Assembly (NCBI GenBank): GCA_963575645.1
Contig: OY754464.1
Span: 44,196,192-44,260,191 of the forward strand
DNA from: Xanthostigma xanthostigma
Lineage: Eukaryota > Arthropoda > Insecta > Raphidioptera > Raphidiidae
Reading direction: 5' to 3'
DNA length: 64,000 bases
The notes beneath the pieces are model-generated. The model made no database searches, was not told the DNA's origin, and saw nothing but the letters and a program-made list of their open reading frames with translations. A program made the position numbers and the translations under genes. This document shows positions 23,385 through 34,600 of this stretch, in pieces. The stretch's first letter is position 1. Every line of letters begins with the position of its first letter.

Positions 23385-24165
23385 ACTGAGTCCACCATCT
23401 TTAGAAGCTCACCATATTGAATTTAGAATGACGTCACTGTATTTTTCGAGTTGTTCTCAGCAAGCCCCTTCATTTGATACCCATATTGTAGGAAAGCTTA
23501 AAAAACTTAGTCCGCCATATTGAATTTAGAGTAACGTCACTTTTATTTCGAGTTGTTTTCAGCAAGCCCTTTTATTTGATACCCATATTGTAGGAAAGCA
23601 TAAAAAACTTAGTCCACCATCTTTAGAAGTCCGCCATATTAGATTTAGAGTGACGTCACTTTATTTTTCGAGTTATTCTCAGCAAGCCTTTTCATTTGAT
23701 ACCCATATTGTAGTAAAGCATAAAAAACTTAGTCCGCCATCTTTAGAAGTCCGCCATATTAGATTTAGACTGACGTCACTTTATTTTTCGAGTTATTCTC
23801 AGCAAGCCATTTCATTTATACCCATATTGTAGGAAAGCATAATAAAATTAGTCCGCCATCTTTAGAAGTCCGCCATATTGGATTTAGAGTGACGTCACTT
23901 TATTTTTCGAGTTATTCTCAGCAAGCCCTTTCATTTATACCCATATTGTAGGAAAGCATAATAAAATTAGTCCGCCATCTTTAGAAGTCCGCCATATTGG
24001 ATTTAGAGTGACGTCACTTTATTTTTAGGGTTATTCTCAGCAAGCCCTTTCATTTGATACCCATATTGTAGGAAAGCATAATAAAATTAATCCGCCATCT
24101 TTAGAAGTCCGCCATATTGGATTTAGAGTGACGTCACTTTATTTTTCGAGTTATTTTCAGCACTA
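23385..24165 (+). repeat. tandem array of about 120-bp units with CRE-type palindromes
   Basis: About seven units of 119-120 bp. The unit core is TCCGCCATCTTTAGAAGTCC, then GCCATATTGGATTTAGAGTG, ACGTCACTTTATTTTTCGAG and CAGCAAGCCCTTTCATTTGA. TGACGTCAC occurs at 23429, 23651, 23771, 23890, 24009 and 24129; the unit near 23531 has TAACGTCAC. Later units are more alike than the first two. Frames such as 23650-23832 cross unit borders and are not genes. Confidence 0.9.
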
Positions 24166-24169
24166 TAAC

Positions 24170-24700
24170 AATATTTTACATAATACCGCCCGGCGTTATA
24201 ATATAAACATTTTTTTTACAAAAATTTTGTGTAAAATAAAATAAACAGTTTTGAAAAATATACCTTTATTATACTACAAAAAACAAAGCAATGGAATGTC
24301 TCTGTTGCGCATGCGCCGATATTCCCCAACAAAATACAAAACTGTTGTAAACATAGAATAATAATCCGTTAAGAAAAGTATAGGCACCATTATTATATAA
24401 AAATCAACCTCTTGATATATATCTCTTCTACGCACGTGCCAATTTTACTCAAAACTTTATTCTGCAAAACTCATGTAAAACAAAATAATAAACCAAATCT
24501 TGTCTGAAAAATTGGTCGATAATTTTATTTATTGAAAATAATAAACCGTTATGAAAATTAATAATCATTTATACAAACAAAATTATAGTAAATATTTCTT
24601 TTGCGCTTGCGCCGATGTTCCCCAAAACCAATAGGACTCTTCATATTTGCATATCAAACATCCTCCCACAATTTGGTTTCAATCCGCTCATCCATGGTGT
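24170..24700 (+). repeat. composite repeat: tandem units and cap
   Basis: Three diverged units of roughly 125-150 bp; the first carries GCGCATGCGC at 24307-24316, the next ACGCACGTGCC, the last GCGCTTGCGCC. The cap follows (CATATCAAACATCCTCCCAC at about 24642-24661). A fragment of the Penelope end (GTCTGAAAAATTGGTCGATA, 24504-24523) is embedded near 24500-24535. Confidence 0.75.
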
Positions 24701-24729
24701 TGGAATTGTGATAAATGTCAAAAATGATA

Positions 24730-25283
24730 ATGTTGTAGGTATTAAAAGGATTTACAACTTTTATGAATATAATTTTTTCACATAACCTTAAAGATACAGA
24801 GAAATATCGAAAAACCGGGTTTTTCGTTTTTAATTTTTTCTCCTGCAAAAATGTTTTTTTTTATCATGAAATTTTTTAGGAGACTTACCTTTCAATGTCC
24901 TAAATAAGCTGTATTTTTTTCAAATAAAAAAATTAATTTGCCAATTCAGTATTAACAAAAAACCGAAAGATTACCTATAACTTCAACCTAAAAAAGTAAT
25001 GTCAAAATTTCAGATTTTCAAAAATCGTAGTATGGGGTTTTCTTCGACAAAATGTCTACTTTCAGATGGTGTATTACATTTGTTAATGTAACATTGAATT
25101 CCCCTTTTATGAATGATTTTAACTGTACATTTTTATATATAATTGCCAAATTTGAACAATATTGTTCAAATTTGGCAATTATATATGAAAATTCTCAGTT
25201 AAAATCATTCATAAAAGGGGAATTCAATGTTACATTAACAAATGTAATACAACATTTGAAAGTAGACATTTTAATACCTACAA
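24730..25283. repeat. fold-back FB5: outer inverted repeat plus inner hairpin
   Basis: The outer 19-bp inverted repeats are AATGTTGTAGGTATTAAAA at 24730-24748 and its complement at 25268-25286. The inner palindrome 25050-25271 has arms of about 108 bp centred near 25160 (TTTGAACAATATTGTTCAAA). The 93-codon frame at 25052-25333 runs through the hairpin and is not a gene. Confidence 0.75.
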
Positions 25284-26041
25284 CATTGCCATTCAACATT
25301 TTTCGATTGGACGTCAACTTTCGCCGGAAATAACGAAAAACCGTGTTTTACCCCTAAAAAGCGCCCCCCGCAGCCCCCGGCACTATATGCATTTGAATTT
25401 TTGGTTTCTGTATTTCTGACAGCAGTTTCTTCCCTTCCTCATCATTCGTTTTCTGCTATTAATTTTTTCCTTGTCAAAAGCTAACTTCTCTGGTCTATAT
25501 AGCTATTAGCTACAGTTTTGCTATTATATTGTGAAACACTCATTGTTGGCGTTATGATACAATATTAGAAAAATTTATTATTCAAATTAATATCAGTAGC
25601 GATATAATATTATTTGTGTATATTTATAACTTAACGTTCTTGTTCGTAACTAAACTATTAATTTATGTTACAAATTTTGATTCCTATTTCCGGACCCATT
25701 ATAATGAATTCCCAATGTACTGGGATGTTAATAACACCGGTACCAGCAACAACAAATTAATTATTTACTAGCTCCCTATAGCTTCATGCACTTGTAAACG
25801 ATTTTAAACAAAAACAAACACTAAGTTTGTAAAAGTTTTGTTATGCGGTTGAAATTAAAATGGTTTCACAAAGTAATATATCATATTGTGACAAAGCAAT
25901 ATGTTACAAGCCGTTGACATTTTATTTGCAAATTAGCCAAGTTTCATTCTTCGCTTTTGGATAACAGAATTACTTTGTGCTCTATCGAATAAGTGGACAT
26001 TATGATCTTCCTCCTCGAAAAAATGCAGGAACACTTTAGAA
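25284..26041. other. unassigned AT-rich sequence
   Basis: A short GC-rich patch at 25355-25380 (AAGCGCCCCCCGCAGCCCCC) stands out. Nothing else is recognisable. Confidence 0.35.
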
Positions 26042-27035
26042 TCTATAATACTAATATTATCAAGAAAGAGAGCAAATTTTGTGAGTTTGTATGTATTTGG
26101 AGGGTAATCTTCGGAACCACTGTACCTATTTGAAAAATTCGTTCATTTTTTGAAAGGTACATTACTCCTGACCAACATAGACTATATATTATGTGTAAAT
26201 TAGCTAAAGTTATGATGATATTCGTCAACTAAGTCGGAAAAAGTCGTGCCTCTTGACAGCTTCCACGGCGTCCGCTGCGGGAATAGTTAAAGTTACACGA
26301 AAATAATGTATGGCTGAACTGTTCCAATTGAAAGGTTCTAAGAAAAAGTCCGCGACAGCATATATTTATCTTCTAAGGATAACTCACGAAAACCATTTTT
26401 ATCTTTCAAATTTGATAATAAATAATGAACTATTTACGAAGTTGTTTTAACCGATATAGTGTCAATTTATATTTAAATAAATTTGTTTATTATTTTAAGT
26501 ACATATTTGATTTAGAACATTATTTTACAAAATCATTTTGATAGCAGTCGGCGGTGCCGGGGATGTCAGCGTGGGAGAGTCTCAGGTATGCGAAGGGAGA
26601 ACCTAACAAAATAAATGATGTATTACGAGTAGGCCCTGGAAAAACAATGTATAATATTAAAAACGTCAAAATAATTACGATTCACGGTGTAAATCACTAA
26701 TTTGGACTATAAATTATTTGATTTGAAAGGAAAAGAGAGGATAATATATTTTTAGTGAGTAGTTTTAAGTAATATTTCAGTTTTTTATATTTCTAATTTT
26801 TTTATAGTGTTTTTACATATTAAGTTCAATAATATTAGTTCAGTGGACGGAATATTCTGTTTAGAATTACATTTTTTGCCTAAAGTTGTAGCTTATAATT
26901 GAGAAACATGGCTTCAATTTCCCCCCCTCACGTTAAAATAAAAGCGCTTTTCGTGGAGACCAATTTTGCAACGTAAGTCGCCGAATAAACTGTAGCAATC
27001 TACAAATTCGGGCGAAGCCGTACCGGGCTACTAGT
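26042..27035 (+). mobile_element. Helitron-like non-autonomous element
   Basis: It starts TCTATAATACTAATATTATC and ends GCGAAGCCGTACCGGGCTAC followed by TAGT. The first 850 bp match the 5' end of the Helitron at 15591-16362 with small indels, including CTGACCAACATAG and GCTTCCACGGCGTCCGCTGC. The last roughly 120 bp (from 26920) are not in the other copy and supply the right end. No coding capacity. It is probably a deletion derivative of the Helitron at 15.6 kb. Confidence 0.75.
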
Positions 27036-27084
27036 ATTTAATAAATACATATAAGTAAACAAAGTTTACGAAATACGAATAAAA

Positions 27085-27265
27085 AAATAACTCGGGTTAT
27101 TATTGTGCCAAATATAGTGTAGGCATTTGCTAATATAGACATTGTGGCTTTATTATGTGAACTTAAGCTTATACACCCCTTAATTTTATTTTTTTCTTAA
27201 TTATAATAATGTTGTCAATTCAATATCTACTTTAAACTTAATACCCCCTTCAATAAGTAAAAAAA
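27085..27265 (+). repeat. dispersed repeat B, diverged copy
   Basis: ACTCGGGTTATTATTGTGCC, AATATAGTGTAGGCATTTGC, GACATTGTGGCTTTATTATG and ACACCCCTTAATT follow the same order as in copies at 165-290 and 60770-60890, with many differences. The right part is not clear. Confidence 0.55.
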
Positions 27266-29370
27266 TTCGTCTCGGAATTCGTAGGAAATATGCTTTATTC
27301 CGGCGCGATTTAGACCGTTCCTTTCCTTATGAACATATGCATTTTCAATTTCGATAAATATAAGTGTCGAAAAGGACATTACGTTTTAGTCATTAGTGTC
27401 CAAGGCGACTATTTAACGTACGTGTTTCTAACTCAAAAATTCAGTCATGAACATTTTAAAAAACATAAATTTAATTTTTTTAATAAAACATAAACATACA
27501 TTTCGTAGAAAAAAATCGGCTCTGTGATTTTTGTTCTATAATATTTTTTCGTACAAATAACGGTTTACATGGGAAATGAGAAAAACTCATAACCGATCCG
27601 CTCCAGGCCTAGGGGTAGTTTTCCGCCCAAAAAAATAATTCTCCCAGGTTTCACTTAGATTCATATCTGGGCACCAGTAATGAGTGGAACGACCAATCAC
27701 AGAAGAGCAAACTACGACCGTAAAGAGAACACTAGCACGTTGAGCATAAAAGAAGGGGGAACAGCAGTCGTCAACACACTTACCAGTGAGCCACCTAGAA
27801 AGACACCTCGTCCGCTGTCACACTGCCTTTGATAATATGTACCGCAGTTGTATAGACGAAACGTCAGATAGAAATACCATTAAATAACGGCCGTGAAAGC
27901 CTACACACTTGGATAACCTAAAGCCACTTGATTTTACCAGAAATTCCCAAAACCCAATATGGCGGCCTAAATTTCATTTATTTTCTATCAATTCTATCTA
28001 TCTGCAATAGTCTGATAATGATAGATTTTTAGTTAATACGAGTACATACTTTTAGGTGCCAACTACGAATACCAAGCGAAAACTAGCATTTTGAAATCCT
28101 AAAGGTACCTATTACAATTTAGACATCTATCAAGATTTTAGACACCCCTGAATAAATAATCTTTGAGGTATCTTTTAATATTGGGAATGCTCACGCATCT
28201 ATGCAAATTTATTTCTTGTAATAAGTGAACTATTCTTTGATTTACACGACGCTGATGACCTCAGCTGTTTGGCGTCTATAATCCACAATCTCTCTCTCTT
28301 TCTCTCAATTTGCACTGAAACAAAAATGATTGTTTTGCTTATTTTATATAGTGATGCTACTTGTGAAAATATATAAAGCGCATTTCAGATTTTCCATTAA
28401 TATTAAATATATCCTATCATATTTTATCATCCGTTATATTTCCTTTGGGAGACTTCATTCAACGCATAGATATGAGTCAGAGATGTTGCAATCTACACGG
28501 TAAAGTGCAACAGAGTGTCATGAGTCGACGCAACGCTGACACCGTCGACGCTAGAATAACACAGCTCTGTCAGGTTTTGTGCAACAGATTGAGTTAGTAT
28601 CTATCAAATCAATGCGAGATGAAGAAAAAGAACACCAACGAGTTTTGCGAACTGAGCACATAAATTTTATTACATCTAATATAGCGTATAATATGTATAT
28701 GCACTTTACACGCTTAATATTATTCCTTGAGTAAATGTACCAGTTTGTTGTGATTTTCATAATTCTGATAAAAAAAACTGAACATCTAAAAACTTTCTAG
28801 CTAAGAACTGTCAGTTGAAGATAGTAAATGATTAATAATCGTTAGGGTTGCCGGGACGCTACTTTTGGACAATTTTATGTCGATTGTAAAGCTTAAATAC
28901 TCTCAATTCTGATGTAATATCATCACAAATTTCTCGTAGGAAGAGAATTACTCGCGGGGGAGGGTGTTATAATTGTAATAATAGTATAGCATAGCTATAG
29001 ATTAACGTGAAAGATACTAATTTAGATTTATAGTTTCTCGCAGGGAAAGAGTTTCTTGTAGGGAGGGGAGGGAGTATGATTGTATATTAAATTTGCACTA
29101 GAACGAAGCCGTACAAGGCAGTAAGTTTGATTTACTATTGGAAACTGCTGAGGTATTTTATTTTGTAAAGTCAACCGGAAGACTTCATGCATTTTTTAAA
29201 TGTCAACATATACTTTTTTACATTTTCGAAATCTCCATTTTTTCTCTCTAAATTCATATAAAATTTGCATAAGAATATATTCGAGAAAAACGTTATCAAT
29301 TTAACAATAATTAAATACACACTAATCATTTTTTATAGCATTGTGTAATAATATTAATAATAATTATTAC
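27266..29370. other. 2.1 kb largely unassigned
   Basis: No credible gene. Two similar pieces containing TTTCTCGTAGG or TTTCTCGCAGGG with G-rich runs lie at about 28925-28970 and 29030-29075. A CT-rich run is at 28290-28308. The small frame at 28551-28760 (minus) shows no domain. Confidence 0.35.
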
Positions 29371-29826
29371 TGTTCATTTAATTAATAAATCGATAGCGTG
29401 TGTATGTGAAGTGTGTGTGTGTGTGTATGTATGTAAACCTCTTATACTTTTGAACGGAGTGCCCGATTGAAACGCGGTTTGCGGCATCTAACGTGACCTG
29501 GCTGAACTCAGATTTCCTGAAAATTTGGAGTGATTCGGCCCAATAAATTTTGAGAAATCTCAAAAATACAAGTTTCAAAAATGTTTAGAAACTTGTTTTT
29601 TGGAATATTATTTAAACTACTTAACCGATTAATTCCAAAATCTAATCTGCTCTTCTCCTTAACAAACTGCGTTGATTTCCGTAAACTGCAATAAAATCGG
29701 TACATTTGTTCACGAGATATCGTGAACGAAAAAATAGTAAAAAAGTGTTTTTTTAAAATTACTCGTAAAATTCTTATCAGATCGATTTTTTGTAATAAAT
29801 AACTTTCTTAGGTTAAAAAAATATGC
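29371..29826 (+). repeat. dispersed repeat fragment
   Basis: After a GTGTGTG/TATG stretch at 29398-29435, the end (AAATTCTTATCAGATCGATT at about 29769-29788, preceded by AAAAGTG and T run) is repeated at 46560-46650, and CACGAGATATCGTGAACGAA (29711-29730) recurs near 46715. The two parts are in reversed order at the two sites, so this is a mosaic. Confidence 0.45.
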
Positions 29827-30122
29827 GCAAGTAATTCAAGAATTACAAGGCGCGAAACTTTACATAATATACCCCGGCATTATGTTTGAAAATCGGTGTA
29901 TATTTGAACGAAACTTTGAGCTTAATAATCTAATTTAATTAACTTAATCTAGGATAAAAATAGCAATTGAAAATACCGAAACACAGAAAGGAAAAAAATC
30001 ATTTTAATAATTTAGGTTCATAATTATAAAAGCGTGAGCTGTAAACTCTATGATCGTTTATTAGTCACAGCCAACTTTTTTATAATTATGACCCTAAATT
30101 ATATTTCCTTTTTGGTACATGT
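29827..30122 (+). repeat. composite repeat module C, copy I
   Basis: From GCAAGTAATTCAAGAATTAC to TTTCCTTTTTGGTACAT. It matches 38089-38198 joined to 44127-44336 in the same orientation and 6949-7190 inverted. No protein coding. Confidence 0.8.
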
Positions 30123-31275
30123 TTAATCGACTTCAACAAAAAGGAGGAGGTTCTGTGTTCGTCTGTATATATTTTTTAGTGTATTTGCCATAAGGCACTT
30201 ACACTATTGGCGTCGGTCGGATGGCGGGACCTAGAGGTCGGACCAAAATTTCTCGACGTTTCATAAGTTTCTAAGAAGTTTGGCACCATTTTTGGAAATG
30301 TTTATATATATATGTATATATATATATATTTATATATTTATATATATATGTGTGACCACGATAACTCTCGACAGACTTAATCGATTTAAACGAAATTTGG
30401 TCCACATGTTGGAATCCATCATCGCAAGAAGCCTATTTAAAATGGGCCCGATCGGGCCATTTTAAGGGGGGTATTTAGGGGTTGAAAAATGTTTTTGGGC
30501 CCAAAAATACGGAAAAAATTCTCAGAATCACTTCAAATTTGAAATTTAACCCTTTAGTAATTATTGAAATGTGCTGCTAAAATTTAAATAAAATCGGCCC
30601 GACAGGACCGGACTTACAAATTTTATGAAAACGCAAATTTACTGATATGGATTTACATACTGAAGGGTGTATATAATTTGGTACAGATGTTGAATTTGTA
30701 TGTAGTATTGAAATTAAGTAAAAAAATGTTGTTTTAAGGGGTGTATTAGGGAGCAATTTTTTTTATTAACAAAGTTAAGTTCATACTATAGAGCCACACT
30801 GCTTATAAAAGCAAATACACTATATTGTCGGCAGGGTTTCGCACTGCGACCCGAGTTTTTTTTATGTATGTTCACCGATTTCTCCGTCAATTATGGACCG
30901 ATTTTCAATTTTTTTTTTATTCGAAAGAGTGCACCTCAGAGGTGGCCCCATCGGAACCAAGTCAGGATCTGATGGTGGAATCCGGAGAAATCGAGGGAAA
31001 CTCTCAAATTTCAAAGACACACATAATGTTTTTTATGTATGTTCACCGATTTTTAGTGTTAGATTAACACTAAAAAGAGAAAAATAATATTTTTAACAAA
31101 AAAATTGAACCGACTTCACACTAAAAAGTAAAAAATAATTGCGTATTGAAATGTTTTGGAGTCGGTGTAGTTCTTGGAATAGATTTCATTATGGCTGACA
31201 CCGACTCCAAAACATTTCAATACGCAATTATTTTTTACTTTTTAGTGTGAAGTCGGTTCAATTTTTTTGTTAAAA
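30123..31275 (+). repeat. insertion between modules C and D (GGAGGAGG-type repeat)
   Basis: Relative to the second composite copy, where module C meets D directly near 44336, this copy has about 1.15 kb extra. It starts ATCGACTTCAACAAAAAGGA then GGAGGTTCTGTG, a motif common in arthropod interspersed repeats, and ends with AAGTCGGTTCAATTTTTTTG. Repeat B (30179-30861) lies within it, with TTTTTTATGTATGTTCACCG on its right side duplicated near 31028. A 75-bp-arm hairpin closes it. Confidence 0.6.
30179..30861 (-). repeat. dispersed repeat B, copy in minus orientation
   Basis: The reverse complement of 148-862, from AGTGTATTTGCCATAAGGCA to GCACTGCGACCCGAG. A TA-rich tract is kept at 30302-30350. 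Open frames at 30280-30465 and 30825-31087 are repeat sequence. Confidence 0.8.
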
Positions 31276-31286
31276 ATATTTTTAAT
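31086..31286. repeat. near-perfect hairpin, about 200 bp
   Basis: Arms of about 80 bp, left AACAAAAAAATTGAACCGAC onward and right its complement, separated by about 33 nt (GTAGTTCTTGGAATAGATTT...). It lies at the right side of the 30123-31275 insertion. Confidence 0.85.
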
Positions 31287-32690
31287 AAAAGCTTTCTTTT
31301 TATTAGTATTTTATTTTTCGTGTTTTTTGTCTTTCAAAATTTTAACTAATATAACATTAAATTATAAAAATTATTTGATTATTTTAAACAAGATGGTTGT
31401 GAAGGAAAAGGTATTCCGTAGTTTTGGGGCGTCCGCCATATTGGATATATGCACTGTCACCAGACTTTATATATGTGCGTGTAATTAGTTAGATAGATCT
31501 ATCCAAAAAATTTCAGGAAATTGGACGACAGGGCCTTTTCAACTAATAAATAATAAAATTGACATTTATACAGGGCGTCAGACCACCCGTACCGTTCGTT
31601 TTTTTCGAAAACGGTTAGTCGTAGAGACTTGTGTCAAAAGTCTATATTATAAAAGCCCTACTGAAGAATCGAATAGTGATATCTTTTTTCCCCTGAAAGG
31701 TCGGCTTCCCTATTAGTTTGCTCCAGAATGTTCAGAATTCCGGAATATTAAATGACACGATAGGTCGAAAGTAGTATAGTTGAAAAGATCTTTAAAAAAA
31801 TAAGCAAGTTGTGTAGGACATTTTTTTTTGTTACTGCCATTCCTGTTAAGTAATATTCGTTTGAAATTATTAAATTAACATGTCATAATGACGAACTTAA
31901 TTTTAAAAGTCGGCATTTAAAATCTAGTTACCTAATTAAACAATGCCATAAATGTTTAAACTGTTTTCCATTTACTTCTAAACACTGATGAGCTCTTCTA
32001 GATATGCTATGGGTACCTCTAAGTATTTTCCGAAAAAAAAAATCAATTGCAATTATTGAAAACTTATTGTGACATTTATTATTGTTTAATTAGGGAACTA
32101 GATTTTAATTGCCAACTTTTAAAATTAAGTTCGTTATTATGACATGTTAATTTAATAATTTCAAACGAATATTACTTAACAGGGGTGGCAGTAATACAAA
32201 AAAATGCCCTACAAAACTTGCTTATTTTTTAAAGATTTTTTCAACAATACCACTTTCGACCTATCGTGCCATTTATTATTCCGGAGTTCTGAACATTCTG
32301 AAGCAAACTAATAGGGAAGCCGACCTTTCCCGGGAAAAAAAATATCACCATTCAATTCTTCATTAGGGCTTTTATAATGCAAATTTTTGACACAACTCTC
32401 TACGACTAACCGTTTTCGAAAAAAACGAACGGTACGGGTGGTCTGACTCACCTGTATAATAGCAAAGAAAATAAAATTTCTGTGAATGCGTGCGGTAACG
32501 CGAGTAACGGTTACTACTAAACATTATGATATTTAGTATTCGTTTTAATGGTTTTCTATATATGTTATCACGTCATGTTAAAATTAAACAAAGTATGGTT
32601 GTCAAATACCTAACTAACATCTACAGAACAAAAGAACAATAGATTTTTTATTTTCAAAATGTTTCCGAAACTATAAATTTAGAACAACAC
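31276..32690 (+). repeat. composite repeat module D, copy I, interrupted
   Basis: It matches 44337-44880: CTTTCTTTTTATTAGTATTT, GCCATATTGGATATAT, CCAAATACCTAACTAACATC-like and TTTTTCATAACTATCTTGTA. A fold-back element (31569-32456) splits it; the copy at 44.6 kb has no insert there. The 73-codon frame at 31267-31488 is repeat sequence. Confidence 0.8.
31569..32456. repeat. fold-back palindrome FB6 with TA target duplication
   Basis: Ends TACAGGGCGTCAGACCACCC and the complement of TACAGGTGAGTCAGACCACC, arms about 390 bp, and a loop around 31950-32040. TA flanks both sides (31567-31568, 32457-32458). The uninterrupted version of the surrounding sequence at 44600-44640 confirms insertion. TA duplication with TACAGG ends suggests a Tc1/mariner-related non-autonomous element. 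Confidence 0.85.
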
Positions 32691-34195
32691 ATTTTTTCAT
32701 AACTATCTTGTAAAAATATGCAGAGTAATAAACCGTTATGAAACGTATATCAAATTTATATAAAAAAACAACACTAAAGGGTACCTATATCTCTTCTCCG
32801 CATGCGCCGATTTTCTCCAACAATTGTTTTTACAAAACTTGTAAATAGAACAATAATTACTATTTTGAAAAGTATACCATTATTATATAAAAAACGTCAT
32901 TGCATATATCTCTTTTGCGCATGCGCCGATTTTCCAAAAACAATTTACAACAGTTTCGTGTAAAAATAGATAAAATAATAAACTGTTATGAAATGTAAAT
33001 CATTATTATATAAGATAAAACGTCATAGCCCATATCTCTTTTGCGCATGCGCTGATTTTCCCCAAAAAATTTACAAAACTTTCGTATAAAAATAGATAAA
33101 ATAATAAACTGTTATAAAATGTAAACCATTATTATATAAGAAACAACATCATAGCTTAAATGTCTTTTACGTATGCGCCAATTTCTCCAAAAAAGATTGG
33201 TTGTCTGTAAAGTCGGTTTACGGACGATAGTTTTACGTGATAACGTATTCCGTAATACATAACCTAAATTCTACATATAATAATTATAATAATTCGAATC
33301 TATGATATTGCATCTTTCGCTTCAAATTTAGGTTAATTTTATTTATTAAATTACTCACCACCTATAAAAATAATTTTTTTTATTAACTTTCTTTCTTTCG
33401 TATTTATTTAAGTCTCAAAGATTAACTGTCATACTATTTATAAAACAATTGTTTCACTGTTTATATAAAATTCCAAAACCTACTTACAATATTTAAGTAT
33501 TTTCATACGTCAAAAAATTGATTTTTATAACGATAAAATTTGTAAGAAAACGATTTTTTCGAGAGATGAGACCTAGCTAAAACGATTTTTTGCCCCCCAA
33601 AATCCCTTTTCAGTAAATTTCATCCAAATCGTTAGGGCCGTTTTCGAGAAAAGCACGCACAGGGTCAGGCGGAACGTTACGCGTTACGCGTTACGAACGT
33701 TACGTTAGGAACGTTACACTTTTTCGTGCATGCAGCCGGTGTTTTATCAATTTATAAGATTGGTGATTCATCAATTTATAAGACGTTATCACGTCAAAAA
33801 TTTACAAAACTTTCGTGTAAAAATAGATAAAATATAAAACCGTTATGAAATGTAAACCATTATTATATAAGAAACAACGTCATAGCCTATATCTTTTTTG
33901 CGCATGCGCCGATTTTCCCGAAAAAAATACAAAACTTTCGTGAAAAAATAGATAAAATAATAAACCGTTATGAAATGTAAACCATTATTATATAAGAAAC
34001 AACGTCCTAGCCTTTATCTCTATTGCGCATGCGCCGATTTTCCCCAAAAGAATTGCAAAAATTTCTAGTAAAAATAGATAAAATAATAAACCGTTATAAA
34101 AACTATACATTGTTATTATACAAAACAACATTATAGTATATATCTCTTTTACGCATGCGCCGATGTTCCCCAAAAACAATAGGCCACTTCATATT
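32690..34195 (+). repeat. composite repeat tandem array, copy I
   Basis: Units of about 125 bp: TATATCTCTTTTGCGCATGC, GCCGATTTTCCCCAAAAA, ACAAAACTTTCGTGTAAAAA, TAGATAAAATAATAAACCGT, TATGAAATGTAAACCATTAT. Sites GCGCATGCGC occur at 32917, 33043, 33900 and 34025; single-mismatch forms at about 32793, 33174 and 34153. The array is split by repeat E (33190-33800). Confidence 0.9.
33190..33800 (+). repeat. dispersed repeat E inserted in the tandem array
   Basis: It begins GGTTGTCTGTAAAGTCGGTT then TTTTACGTGATAACG and ends CGTTATCACGTCAAAA, giving a roughly 14-bp inverted repeat. Partial copies are at 37635-37700 (left end) and 46405-46570 (right end). Near the right side is a short array of GTTACG/GTTACGCGTTACG/GGAACGTTACG words (33672-33720). 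No coding. Confidence 0.65.
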
Positions 34196-34600
34196 TGCAT
34201 ATCAAACATCCTCGCAAAATTTGGTATCAATCTGCTCATCCGTGGTGTCGGAATGGTAAGAAATGTCAAAAATGACGTTATCTGTCAAATTATTATGTTC
34301 TAATAATTAATTAATTAGTTATTCAAATTGTTAACTCAGAAGGCGTTGCATTTCACAAATATTACAAATGGGATCCGTTTTTGAACAAATGCTATCTTTT
34401 TGTTTTATTATTATTATTATTATTGTAATAAATAAAGTTATCGACCAATTTTATTTTAAGACAGACCATACGCAATTTTTAAATTAGCATGTTATAACTT
34501 ATACCATGCAACAGAAAGAGATAACCGAAAGATGTTTGCTATCGGTTATATCAGATTGAATTTATGTATATATATAAAACAAAGTCGGTTTAGTTACACC
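34196..34600 (+). repeat. composite repeat cap module, copy I
   Basis: CATATCAAACATCCTCGCAA (34198-34217), CTCATCCGTGGTGTCGGAAT, AATGTCAAAAATGACGTTAT and CTCAGAAGGCGTTGCATTTC. It matches 45283-45490, 37705-37860 and 63500-63680. An ATT microsatellite lies at 34405-34430, and the fragment AAGTTATCGACCAATTTT (34435-34452) resembles the Penelope end. Confidence 0.75.

Noticed and set aside
23650-23832. 60-codon frame with an internal peptide repeat
   Set aside because: Translation of the 120-bp tandem array across unit borders.
23385-24165. CRISPR-like array
   Set aside because: Units are 120 bp of contiguous repeat with no variable spacers, and the DNA is eukaryotic.
25052-25333. 93-codon frame
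   Set aside because: Runs through a near-perfect hairpin; palindromic peptide.
32690-34195. CRISPR or bacterial origin iterons
   Set aside because: Eukaryotic transposon context; units are continuous repeats without spacers.
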